From Methanolobus tindarius DSM 2278 (GTDB lineage: Archaea; Halobacteriota; Methanosarcinia; Methanosarcinales; Methanosarcinaceae): 64,000 nucleotides of DNA. A program made the position numbers and the translations under genes. The stretch is taken from positions 2,330,879 through 2,394,878 of the forward strand of contig NZ_AZAJ01000001.1 in the NCBI RefSeq assembly GCF_000504205.1. Reading direction: 5' to 3'. Below the pieces are notes generated by a model that did no database searches, had not been told where the DNA came from, and saw only the letters and a list, made by a program, of their open reading frames with translations. This document shows, one piece after another, positions 43,376-53,400 of this stretch. Numbering within the stretch: position 1 is the first letter of the stretch; each line of letters opens with the position of its first letter.

Positions 43376-43621
43376 ATGAAATTAAAAACGCCAATGTACA
43401 TGGTAGCAGCAGGGCTCGTTATTATCTTTCTTGTTGCGGGCATATTGTCAATGTGCAATATTGCAGGAATTGACCTTACTGAAAGTGCATGTGATGCAGC
43501 AGGAAATCCAACCGGAAATCCTCATACGCTTCCATCTGTCATTTTCAATGTGGGGCTGACCGGAATGTTCATGGTGCTTATCGGAGTTGTATGGACAGTC
43601 AAGTCTTATTTCTTCGCATAA
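43376..43621 (+). CDS. Small membrane protein, 81 residues, two TM helices
   Basis: This small membrane protein has a first helix (YMVAAGLVIIFLVAGILSM), an exterior loop with two Cys and an Asn/Gly/Pro-rich stretch (CDAAGNPTGNPHTLP) and a second helix (IFNVGLTGMFMVLIGVVWTV). The start is uncertain: ATG 43376 is preferred, and a TTG at 43355 would add seven residues; neither has a good binding site. It lies ~100 bases downstream of the candidate structured RNA, which might be its leader. It converges with the next gene with no gap. Confidence 0.6.
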   Translation: MKLKTPMYMVAAGLVIIFLVAGILSMCNIAGIDLTESACDAAGNPTGNPHTLPSVIFNVGLTGMFMVLIGVVWTVKSYFFA

Positions 43622-43948
43622 TCAATTCACATTTTTACTGTTTTTGGGGTCAGCAGTTTCATTGTATTTTGTGAATACAAGTGCAAAATAAAGAAATGCT
43701 CCTATCAGGTTAAGAAATATCAGGACCATTGACCAGATTAGTTTTTCATTCTGCCCCTTCACGGGAAATTCAGTTTCATTTCTCTGCAGGCAATCAACAA
43801 GCATATTCACCCAGAACGCAAAAAACAATAGTATTATCCCCCAGAGCAATTGGCCAATTTTAAATGTGAAAGGAATTACTATCAGCACAACTAATGCCAG
43901 AATTAGCCATTTCATTATTGAATTTACAGCTTTTTGATTAAATTTCAT
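43622..43948 (-). CDS. Membrane protein with PLDc_N-like C-terminal helices
   Basis: This 108-residue protein has two N-terminal hydrophobic stretches (WLILALVVLIVIPF; LLWGIILLFFAFWVNMLVDCL), a charged loop (QRNETEFPVKGQNEK) and a last helix LIWSMVLIFLNLIGAFLYFALVF. The order D-C-L-x-x followed by (K/E)L-I-W-x-(M/L)-(V/I) and N-x-I-G-A-(F/I)-L-Y-F resembles the PLDc_N/immunity-like two-helix domain common in small membrane proteins. The function is unknown. It ends one base from the convergent gene. Confidence 0.6.
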   Translation of the reverse strand: MKFNQKAVNSIMKWLILALVVLIVIPFTFKIGQLLWGIILLFFAFWVNMLVDCLQRNETEFPVKGQNEKLIWSMVLIFLNLIGAFLYFALVFTKYNETADPKNSKNVN

Positions 43949-44148
43949 AATTTTCTTCCCAATTATTTATTCTTGAAATGATGAAATATATCTAAAATTA
44001 ATAATATTTGATGTAAATTAATTTACAATAACTTTTCGATCAAATGCATATAAGATAGAAAAGGACGTAGAAAAAATAAGATTACAGGTACAGGAATATT
44101 CACAAAAACAGATCGCATTCCCTAAACAAATCTCTTATGAAAGAGAAT

Positions 44149-45471
44149 TCATTCAAATTCATCAAACAGTTTACCGGTTTTTGGAATTGAAAATGTAAAC
44201 TTACTTCCTTTGGAAACTTCGCTTTCAAGCTTAATTGTGCCATCGTGTAGTTCTACTAATTTTTTTACAAGAGCAAGACCAAGGCCTGTACCTTTCTGGT
44301 CTTTACTTAAGGAAGAATTTAGCTGTGAGAAAGGGTCAAATATTTTTTCGTGGCATTCAGATGGAATTCCGATACCTGTATCCTCTATCGATATCTCTAT
44401 TTTATGATCAACTGATTTCCCGGTGACATCTACTGCTCCTTGCTCGGGAGTAAATTTCAGGGCATTGCTAATGAGGTTCAACATAATTTGTTTTAGCTTA
44501 CACATATCCCCCTCAAAAGTGATGTTGTTTTCTTCCTGTTTAAAATTCAGATTAATCTCTTTGTACGAGGCTATAGGATATACCATGTGTTCTATTTCTT
44601 TTAATAGTTCGTTCATATTGACCTGTTCGAGACTAAGTTCCATCTTTCCGGCTTCCACTTTAGAAATATCAAGCAAGTCATTTATAAGATTAAGCAGATG
44701 TTTGCCACTTTCTTCTATATACCCCATATAGCGCCTTTGCTCTTCATTCAATTCGCCAGTCTCTCCCCTTTCCATTGCTTCAGAAAATCCTATTATGGAA
44801 GTAAGAGGCGTTCGCAGCTCATGACTCATATTTGCAAGGAACCAGCTTTTAGTATTGTTTGCTTCCTCTGCTGCTTTCATTGCATTGACAATAGCCTTTT
44901 CTGCATTTTTGCGCTCTGCTATGTCATTGAACGTTATGAGTATCATAGGAGTTTGTTCATAAATGCTGAAGAATCCAAAGTGTTCCTTGATCTCTTTTCT
45001 CCCTCTCATCTCCATGTAAAGTATATTTCCCTCCCTGCCTTTAAAACGCAGTTCCAGCGTTTTATCTTCAGGTTTTTTAAAAAAAGCCTTAAAACGGGAC
45101 ATATATGCAGACCTGTCTTCCTCTACAATATACTTTGAAAGGGGATTACACATATTCTCACATTGTGAAAGATCGATAAGCTCGCAAAGCAACTGGTTAG
45201 CCTTTCGGATCATTCCGTTCTCATCCAGTAGTGCATAGCCAATGGGGGCCCGATGGAACAATTGGTAATAACTCTCTCTCTGGAGAACAAGTTCCTCCTG
45301 TGATCTTTTCAGTTCCTCATTCTGAAGTTCCAGTTCTATCTGGTGCACACGTAGTTCATGAAGGATTGCCTGTATGTTTTCATCAGGATTTTCTTTTACG
45401 GTTTCCTCCTTTTCCAGCTCGTTAAGTCGTGTGTGTGCTTCTTTTTTCAAATCCTCTAAGCTCTTATCCAT
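44149..45471 (-). CDS. PAS-domain sensor histidine kinase, soluble
   Basis: This 440-residue kinase has an N-terminal coiled coil (~10-65), a PAS domain (~65-190, RAPIGYALLDENGMIRKANQ) and HisKA with the phospho-acceptor His217 in FLANMSHELRTPLTS. HATPase_c follows with the N box (LMLNLISNALKFTPE), G1 (EDTGIGIP) and G2 (KGTGLGLALV). No membrane segment or receiver is present, so the signal is intracellular and the partner regulator is elsewhere. It lies 64 bases after the CheB-CheR-PAS gene on the same strand and probably works in the same pathway. Confidence 0.93.
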   Translation of the reverse strand: MDKSLEDLKKEAHTRLNELEKEETVKENPDENIQAILHELRVHQIELELQNEELKRSQEELVLQRESYYQLFHRAPIGYALLDENGMIRKANQLLCELIDLSQCENMCNPLSKYIVEEDRSAYMSRFKAFFKKPEDKTLELRFKGREGNILYMEMRGRKEIKEHFGFFSIYEQTPMILITFNDIAERKNAEKAIVNAMKAAEEANNTKSWFLANMSHELRTPLTSIIGFSEAMERGETGELNEEQRRYMGYIEESGKHLLNLINDLLDISKVEAGKMELSLEQVNMNELLKEIEHMVYPIASYKEINLNFKQEENNITFEGDMCKLKQIMLNLISNALKFTPEQGAVDVTGKSVDHKIEISIEDTGIGIPSECHEKIFDPFSQLNSSLSKDQKGTGLGLALVKKLVELHDGTIKLESEVSKGSKFTFSIPKTGKLFDEFE

Positions 45472-45535
45472 ATAAGTGCCCCATTTCGATTATCAATTTT
45501 CAGATTTTCATCATATTTGTACAACTGTCTTTTCC

Positions 45536-48500
45536 CTAATCTATACTATAGAATATAATTACAATTTCTCCATTGGGAAGCATGTACATATAAATTTCAT
45601 ACTTTCCGTTGGTATTTTCAACATCAAATGTATATGAGTCAATGTGAGAAGGCAATCCATTTTTCTTTACACTGAGAATCAATTCCTCTAAGGTTCCATC
45701 CTTATCCGGTAGCAATTCAAACAGTTTGTTCCCAACTACATTCTCTCGCTTAACGGAAAAGATATTTTCTGCGGCACAATTAATTTCCTTGATATCACAT
45801 TTACCGGTAGATTCACAATTGCAGACAATTGCCGGGCTTGTTATCATTTCATAAAGTACATCATACTTATTTCTTGCATTTTCAAGCTCCGATATCATAT
45901 TTGATTGTTCTGTGATATCCTGAAAAGCCCCGTAAACCCTGACGATTTTATTTTCATTTTTTTCTGCTTTTCCTATTGCTCTGACCCATTTTATCTTTCC
46001 CTTATTGGTTATGAGACGCAGCTTAAGATCAAAAGGATTCCCTTTTTCAAGGGCATTTTTAACTGCGTTTTCAATTATAGGCCTGTCATCAGGATGGTAG
46101 AAATCAATTCCATTGTGGACATCATGATCAAAATCAGGTTCTACTTCGTGTATTCTGTAAACTTCTTCAGTCCAGATTGTTTTCATTGTAGATGTATCGA
46201 TCTCCCACCCACCTACTTTAGCGATAGATGCGGCTTCTTCTTGCCACATTTCTTTCTTTTCAAGGGTACGCTGCGTTTTTTTGAGAGTGGTTATGTCTAT
46301 TACTGTAAGAACTATACCGGAATATTTGTCATTTGATATAAAGTATGGAAGAACTTTTAGGAAATACCATCTGTCATCCTTTGTGTGAACTTCATTCTCA
46401 TAACTTCTGTTGTTCTCATGTACATCCTTTATAATGGTGATTAGATCAATATCAACTACTTTATTGGCGATTCCTTCCAGTGGCCTTCCAATATCGTTGT
46501 CTACCAGGTGGAAGATCTTTTCGATCATGGTGGTATATTTACGGATCTCAAGATTCTCATCAAGGAATAATGTTCCTATTTGAGTATTTGCCATGAGATT
46601 CTCCATATCCTGATTTAGTTCAGTAAGTTCTATTATCTTAGCCTGGAACTCTGAATTTACAGTGTGCAGTTCTTCATTAACAGACTGAAGTTCTTCGTTT
46701 GTAGCCTGAAGTTCTTCGTTACTTGCAAAAAGTTCCTCGTTTGTTGCCTGAAGCTCTTCATTTGATGTTTCGAGTTCCTCTATGGTTGCCTGCAGGTTCT
46801 CGCGGGTAAACTGTAATTCCTGTTCAAGGTCTGATATACGCTGCTCAACGATCTCTTCCATATCATATTCATTTTGATCAGGGTTTTGATCCTGTACAGG
46901 AATTATATTCTCCTTCAGTATAATTGCAGCAAGAGGAGTCTGGTTATTTCGGGAAGGGAGGAGTTTTATCTCAATATCGAGTTTCTTTTTTTCTCCCTTT
47001 ATGCTTGCCTTTACATTTTTATATCTGACTTCTTCTTTGGTGTTGAATACTTTCTGAAGACCAGTGGTAATAGGTATGGACAGGTCATTTGATGCCATTC
47101 TTGAAATAGTGAATACCATTTTTCCGGAAGGGACCTTGAAATATCCTTCTGTGTCGCCTATTGTGTAGACGATCTCCATGCTTTCATTTGCTATGATGGT
47201 CACAGGAAGATATTCATCCTGTATAGTATCCATGATCCTTTCAAGCAACTTTTCATCCTGTGTTTGTTTCCATGTTCTGGTTTGCGGAACGTATTCATTT
47301 TTAGCTCTGGAAACATCCATCGTTATATTGCGGATCTTCTGGATATCAAGGGTCTTTGCCTTTCCTCTTGAACGATATATTTTCCATTTATGGTTCATAG
47401 GCTCAAAGTTATCAGACATATCACCTGTGGTTTCACTGGGTCCCAGGAATAGTATTCCACCGGGCTTTAGTGAATAATTGAAAAGTTCAAGTACTCTGGA
47501 TTGAAGCACAGGCTGGAGATATATGAGCAGGTTCCTGCAGCTTATAAGATCAATATTCGGGAAAGGAGGATCCATAAGAACATCGTGTTTTGCAAAAACT
47601 ATCATTTCCCTTATTTCTTTACTTATACGGAATTCATTATCAGTTGCAATAAAATATTTGTGGAGTCTTTCAGGATTTACGTCAGAAACTATTGCTTCAG
47701 GATAACGACCGCTGGCTGCTTTAAGAATTGCATCTTCGTCAACATCAGTTGCAAAAATCTTAACATAGATGTGTTTGCCAATCATTTCCATTGTTTCTTT
47801 CAGGATAATTGCAAGGCTGTAAGCCTCCTCACCGGTGGAGCATCCTGCCACCCAGATGCGGATCTCTTTTTCGCCGGACTTGTTAATAATGTCAATAATA
47901 GATTTCTGGGCTATGTAATCAAAAGCATCTTTGTCTCTGAAAAAATGAGTTACTCCTATAAGCAGTTCCTTGTAAAGATTTGTTATCTCCTGTGGATTGT
48001 TTTCCAGATATCCCACATAATCCCTGAATTCGGAAATATGGTTTACAACCATTCTGCGTTCTACCCTTCTGACAACCGTGTTCATCTTATAATGTGTAAA
48101 GTCAACTTTGTGTTTTTTTCTTAAAAGGGAAAAGAGCTTGCCCATGCTTTTCTGATCTGAAAGAAGTACATTCGTCTCTGCAGGGTTGCTTGCATAGGGA
48201 TGCTCAATAAAGGAGATGAGTTGCTCAGGCATTTCCCTTGTTGTCAGTACGTAGTCTACGATTCCAGTAGATATGGCACTCTTTGGCATACCGTCAAATT
48301 TAGCGGAATCTTCTCTCTGGACCATCACCATGCCACCTTTTTCCTTGATGGCTTTTATTCCCCGCATACCATCACTGCCGGTTCCTGAGAGGATTATGCC
48401 AATGGCTTTATTTCCCTGGTCTTCAGCCAGCGATTCTAAAAATATGTCAATTGGGAAATTCGGAACCCTGTGATTATCGTGCTCGCTTAAGAGTAGTTTG

Positions 48501-48796
48501 CCGTGAAAAATAGTGAGATTGTTTTTTGGAGGAATAAGATATATCTTGTTTGGTTCTACAAGCATCCCTTCTTCTGCCCTTAACACTTCCATCTTTGTCC
48601 TTTTAGATAGTAGTTCCACCATCAGGCTCTTATAATCAGGTGAAAGGTGTTGTATTATCACAAATGCCATTCCAGTATTGGAAGGCATGCTGTTGAATAC
48701 TTCTTCAATGGCTTCAAGGCCACCTGCTGATGCTCCTATGCCTACTATGTAATGGGAAGATTCAAATCCACCCTCTGTAATACCCACCGAATTCAT
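45536..48796 (-). CDS. CheB-CheR fusion protein with coiled coil and PAS domains
   Basis: This 1086-residue signalling protein joins a CheB methylesterase domain (1-~195; triad Ser23 in GASAGGLE, His50 in IIQHLSP, Asp142 in GTGSDGM) to a CheR methyltransferase (~215-485; VTHFFRDKDAF, VAGCSTGEEAYSLA). A long coiled coil of repeated ATNEEL units follows (~650-745), then three PAS-type regions to the end. No receiver or kinase domain is present. Such proteins usually modify chemoreceptors or act with PAS kinases. GGAG precedes ATG 48796. The MCP at 50414 and the kinases on both sides are possible partners. Confidence 0.92.
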   Translation of the reverse strand: MNSVGITEGGFESSHYIVGIGASAGGLEAIEEVFNSMPSNTGMAFVIIQHLSPDYKSLMVELLSKRTKMEVLRAEEGMLVEPNKIYLIPPKNNLTIFHGKLLLSEHDNHRVPNFPIDIFLESLAEDQGNKAIGIILSGTGSDGMRGIKAIKEKGGMVMVQREDSAKFDGMPKSAISTGIVDYVLTTREMPEQLISFIEHPYASNPAETNVLLSDQKSMGKLFSLLRKKHKVDFTHYKMNTVVRRVERRMVVNHISEFRDYVGYLENNPQEITNLYKELLIGVTHFFRDKDAFDYIAQKSIIDIINKSGEKEIRIWVAGCSTGEEAYSLAIILKETMEMIGKHIYVKIFATDVDEDAILKAASGRYPEAIVSDVNPERLHKYFIATDNEFRISKEIREMIVFAKHDVLMDPPFPNIDLISCRNLLIYLQPVLQSRVLELFNYSLKPGGILFLGPSETTGDMSDNFEPMNHKWKIYRSRGKAKTLDIQKIRNITMDVSRAKNEYVPQTRTWKQTQDEKLLERIMDTIQDEYLPVTIIANESMEIVYTIGDTEGYFKVPSGKMVFTISRMASNDLSIPITTGLQKVFNTKEEVRYKNVKASIKGEKKKLDIEIKLLPSRNNQTPLAAIILKENIIPVQDQNPDQNEYDMEEIVEQRISDLEQELQFTRENLQATIEELETSNEELQATNEELFASNEELQATNEELQSVNEELHTVNSEFQAKIIELTELNQDMENLMANTQIGTLFLDENLEIRKYTTMIEKIFHLVDNDIGRPLEGIANKVVDIDLITIIKDVHENNRSYENEVHTKDDRWYFLKVLPYFISNDKYSGIVLTVIDITTLKKTQRTLEKKEMWQEEAASIAKVGGWEIDTSTMKTIWTEEVYRIHEVEPDFDHDVHNGIDFYHPDDRPIIENAVKNALEKGNPFDLKLRLITNKGKIKWVRAIGKAEKNENKIVRVYGAFQDITEQSNMISELENARNKYDVLYEMITSPAIVCNCESTGKCDIKEINCAAENIFSVKRENVVGNKLFELLPDKDGTLEELILSVKKNGLPSHIDSYTFDVENTNGKYEIYMYMLPNGEIVIIFYSID

Positions 48797-49295
48797 ATTA
48801 TACTCCTGATTATTGTTGTCAGAAGTATATCTAATAATATATTAGATATTTGTCTTTTCTAACACAAGAAACACTATTAAGTGACTATTTACTCACCAAT
48901 TATGTTTTTGTTGCACACTAGTCCCAATCACATTACGATGCGATTTTATTTTATATATATTTACCTATAAATTCAAATTTTGCTGCACAATGTGAAAAAT
49001 GATTTCATATATTTATAATAATATCTTAATAACAATGTGGATAATGCATGCTACGCATTAATTCCAATTTTTTTATTAAGAAACGTAATAGAATTATTAT
49101 AATATCTTTTCTTCTTGATTATTATTTTCCAAATTTGATGAGTTGCGGCATATAATTGTCCGATAATAAATTTGTCGTTTAAATTATCTTGCTGAATCAC
49201 TTTTAATGCCTTTTCCTATTTTTACTCTGTCACAGCGTTAATCTGATATATGCGGGAACACCTAATCAGGCTGAGAAACATTAAAGGAGATAATT
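48797..49295. other. 499-base AT-rich gap with an unassigned hairpin and T-run
   Basis: No protein gene is seen. GGATAATGC (49039-49047) pairs with GCATTA (49055-49060) and TCC, followed by seven T (49068-49074), which looks like a forward-strand terminator with no gene before it; a short RNA might end there. The right part should contain the rubrerythrin promoter. Confidence 0.35.
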
Positions 49296-49787
49296 ATGAG
49301 TTCCAAAGATAACCTTAAAGCAGCATTTACCGGTGAATCAATGGCAAACAGGACATACCTGGCCTTTGCAGCAAAAGCTGATGCAGAAGGATACACTCAG
49401 GTAGCTAAACTTTTCAGGGCTGCAGCAGCTGCTGAAACAATCCATGCACTAAATCACCTCAAACGTATGGGTGGCATCGGTTCAACAGAGGATAACCTGA
49501 AAGAGGCTATCAATGGCGAAACTTATGAATTTGAGAGTATGTACCCTTCCTTTATTGAAGAAGCAGAAAAGGAAGGCGATGACAAGGCTCTCTGGAGTTT
49601 CAAGGTCGCAAACGAAGTGGAAAAAACCCACGCAGCTCTTTACGAAAAAGCCCTTAAAGAACTTGGCAGCAACGAAGAAACAGATTACTACGTTTGCAGC
49701 GTCTGCGGACATACCCACGAAGGCAAACCTGAAGATAACTGTCCTGTCTGCGGTGCACCTGCATCCAAATTTGATAAGATTGACTAA
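49296..49787 (+). CDS. rbr: Rubrerythrin
   Basis: This 163-residue non-haem di-iron peroxidase protects anaerobes from hydrogen peroxide. The ferritin-like domain holds the Glu/His ligands (GESMANRTYLAFAAKAD, AAAAETIHALNHL, EAEKEGDDKALWSF, VEKTHAALYEKAL). The C-terminal rubredoxin domain has two Cys pairs (CSVCGHTHEG and CPVCGAPASKF) for one iron. GGAGAT precedes ATG 49296, and a hairpin terminator follows at 49818. It stands alone as one unit between signalling genes. Confidence 0.95.
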   Translation: MSSKDNLKAAFTGESMANRTYLAFAAKADAEGYTQVAKLFRAAAAAETIHALNHLKRMGGIGSTEDNLKEAINGETYEFESMYPSFIEEAEKEGDDKALWSFKVANEVEKTHAALYEKALKELGSNEETDYYVCSVCGHTHEGKPEDNCPVCGAPASKFDKID

Positions 49788-49817
49788 ATCTCAGAGTAAT
49801 ATATAATATAAAATAAC

Positions 49818-49859
49818 GAGAGCATAAGCATTATGCTTATCTCTTTAACAACTTTTTTT
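49818..49859 (+). terminator. Terminator after rubrerythrin
   Basis: ATAAGCATTATGCTTAT (49824-49840) is a perfect palindrome, extended by GAGA/TCTC, followed by seven T at 49853-49859. Confidence 0.72.
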
Positions 49860-50076
49860 ATTCAGGATTTCCTGTCCTGCTTTCTTCATCCAGAAAAGAC
49901 GCAGTAGCTTTTTGAATGAATGCCATTTCGTCCAGTGAGAAATACATAAAGACATCCTCCCCGGTGTGGCGATTGCATTTCATGATACGTAACCACTTGT
50001 CTGAATAAGAGTTTATACGGATAAAATTTTTACTGTTACAGTGTACAAACTCCTTTCCTTTGTTGCATATCTCCAT
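49858..50076 (-). CDS. Small hypothetical protein, 72 residues
   Basis: This soluble protein is rich in Lys, Asn and aromatic residues (KNFIRINSYSDKWLRIMKCN, then TGEDVFMYFSLDEMAFIQKA). The composition and the well-formed C-terminal helix suggest a real gene. It converges with rubrerythrin, sharing the terminator region. The binding site before ATG 50076 is weak. No family can be named. The 337 bases upstream, to 50413, are AT-rich and show no gene. Confidence 0.5.
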   Translation of the reverse strand: MEICNKGKEFVHCNSKNFIRINSYSDKWLRIMKCNRHTGEDVFMYFSLDEMAFIQKATASFLDEESRTGNPE

Positions 50077-50413
50077 GAATGAATGGAGGTTCAGATCGAA
50101 CTTATACTTATGTTGTATATTCTCTATAGAAGTACGTGTACAATATAATAGTATAATTTATGTGTAGATTTTCTGATACAGCTTGAATGGCACTGATGTG
50201 TTTCAACAGTAATTCTCTTTTGATGTGTTTTTGGTATATTCTAAAATTTGTGAGTTATATAGTTTTATTTTCACACTGCAACATTTATATATTTTTAGTT
50301 CTATACATATGCTGGCTGGTTAACAGTTGAACTTATGTACATTAAATATTTACTGAGTTAACATTAGAATGCGGTACAAATCAAAATCATCTGTTGGTAT
50401 TTGGTGAGGCAAC

Positions 50414-53400
50414 ATGTTTGAGAATATAAAAATAAATAATCTTCTTATAGGAAGTTTTGTAGTGTTACTATTATTAACCGCTATTGTGGGATACAGTGGT
50501 TATAATGGAATGATGAATGTAGACGACAGGGTTGTCAAGGCGGACGACATGAACCGGCTTGTCAAATTCATGAAAGATGCCCGCATCTCTCAGGAAAGTT
50601 ATCAACTGACACAGGATCCGGCCTATGTTGTAGAAGTAGATGCACATGTTGAGGAAATTGTAGCACAGACTGAAGCTTCAAAAGAGATATTTGCTGACCC
50701 CGTTAATGATCAGCAAATGGACGATGTGCAGACAGCTGCTCTTGCATATGATGCCGCATTCAACAATTATGTAGCTCTTGAAAACCAGAAGACAGAAGCT
50801 GAAAATGTTTTAGTTCAGCAGGGTCTGCTTCTTGACGAAATGGCAGTTAACCTGATGGAAAGTCAGGATGCGGATTATGTCCAGGCACTGGAACAGAACG
50901 CCGGAGCTGCAGTTCTCACGGAAGAATTTGAAAATATAGAATACATCAATGAGATTATCCAGTTAAACCTTGAATCACGTGGTGAAAGATTACGTTTCAT
51001 GGTTCACCTTGAAGATCAATATGTGACAAATGTCAACAATATAATGGACGAGATTATTGTCACAGCAAATACTCTTGATTCACGTTTCCAGAACACTGCT
51101 GACAAAGAAGCTGCCCAGGCAATAGCCGCAGCAGCAGCTGAATATAAAACTGATTTCAATGCCTATGTTTCCTATGCCCAGGAACAGGAAGTAGCAAGGA
51201 CAAGTATGGTACAGAGTGCGGCTGCCGTTGAAACAATAACAACCCAGGCCCGTGCTGACCAGAAAGAAAAGATGGAAAGTGAAATGAACAGTGCTGTTAC
51301 CACAGTAATAAGTATGGTAGTCCTGGCGATTCTGATTGGTATTATAATGTCACTTTTCATTTCAAGACTTATATCAAAGTCCATCAATGACATAGTAGAC
51401 GACTTTAAGAAATTGACACAGGACACCCTTGACGGTAAGCTTGACAAAAGGGCAAAAACCAATGTAGGTGTTGACTTTATTGATATTCCAAAAGGTTTCA
51501 ACATGGTTCTGGATGCTGTTATCGGTCCTCTTAATCTTGCTGCTGAATATATTGACAGGATATCCAAAGGTGATATTCCTGCACCTATTACTGATGAATA
51601 CAAAGGCGATTTCAATGAAATAAAGAACAATCTCAATCAGTGTATTGATTCAGTACATGCACTGGTTGATGATGCCAATATGCTTTCTGCCGCCGCTGTT
51701 GAAGGCCAGCTTGACACCCGCGCCGATGCTTCAAGGCACCAGGGGGATTTCAAGGCTATAATCGATGGTGTAAACGACACCCTTGATGCTGTCATCGGTC
51801 CTCTTAACGTTTCAGCTGAATACATCGACCGCATTTCCAAAGGAGATATTCCTGAAAAGATCACAGACGAATATCGCGGTGATTTCAACGAAATAAAAGA
51901 TAATCTGAATATGTGTATAGATTCTGTAAATGAACTCATTTCAGATGCTAATATGCTTTCTGCTGCTGCTGTTGAAGGTCAGCTCGACATCCGTGCCGAT
52001 GCATCAAAGCATAATGGGGATTTCAAACGTATTATTGATGGTGTCAATGACACTCTCGATGCTGTCATCGGTCCTCTTAACGTTTCAGCTGAATACATCG
52101 ACCGCATTTCCAAAGGAGAAATTCCTGAAAAGATTACAGATGAATATCGCGGTGATTTCAACGAAATAAAAGACAATCTGAATATGTGTATCGACTCTAT
52201 CAATGCTCTTGTTTCAGATGCTAATATGCTTTCTGCTGCTGCTGTCAGAGGTCAGCTTGATGCCCGTGCTGATGCCAGCAAACACCAGGGTGATTACCTT
52301 GCAATAGTTCAGGGTGTTAATGACACTCTTGATGCTGTAATTGGTCCGCTCAACGTTTCAGCCGAATACATCGACCGCATCTCCAAGGGAGATATTCCTG
52401 AAAAGATCACCGATGAATACTATGGAGATTTCAATGAGATCAAGGACAATCTAAACCAATGTATTGATGCAGTCAATGCCCTTGTTTCCGATGCTAACAT
52501 GCTTTCAAAAGCAGCGGTAGAAGGAAGACTTGATACCCGTGCCGATGCTTCAAGACATGGTGGCGATTATCGTGCAATCGTTGAAGGTGTCAATGACACT
52601 CTTGATGCTGTCATCGGCCCACTTAATGTTGCTGCTGAATATGTTGACAGTATAGCACACGGAAATATTCCTGAGCAGATTACCGATGATTACAATGGTG
52701 ACTTCAGTGAGATCAAGGACAACCTGAACCAACTGATTAATGAACTCAATATGTTCGTAGCTGAAATGTCTCGTATGAGTAGTGAGCACGATGCCGGAGA
52801 TATTGATGTTGAAATGCCAGTTGACAGGTTCCAGGGAGTTTATGCCAGCATGGCAAAAGGTGTCAATGATATGGTCGCAGGCCACATTTCTGTGAAGAAA
52901 AAAGCAATGGCATGTGTAAAAGAGTTCGGAGAAGGAAACTTTGAAGCTCCGCTTGAACAATTCCCTGGTAAGAAGGCTTTCATAAACGACACGGTTGAAG
53001 AAGTAAGAGGCAATCTCAAGGCTTTGATTGCTGATGCTAATATGCTGTCAGAAGCTGCCATTGAAGGAAAGCTTGATACCCGTGCCGATGCTTCAAGGCA
53101 TCACGGTGATTTCAGAAAGATAATAGAAGGTGTTAATGAAACTCTTGATGCTGTCATCGGTCCTCTTAATGTTTCTGCCGAATACATTGACCGTATATCC
53201 AAGGGAGATATTCCTGAGAAGATCACTGATGATTACAATGGTGATTTTAACGCCATCAAGAACAATCTTAACCAGTGTATCGATGCTATCAACGCGCTGA
53301 TTTCCGATGCCAATATGCTTGCAGAGGCTGCTGTTCAGGGTAAACTTGAAACCCGTGCTGATGCTTCCATGCATCAGGGTGATTATCGTGCTATTGTTGA

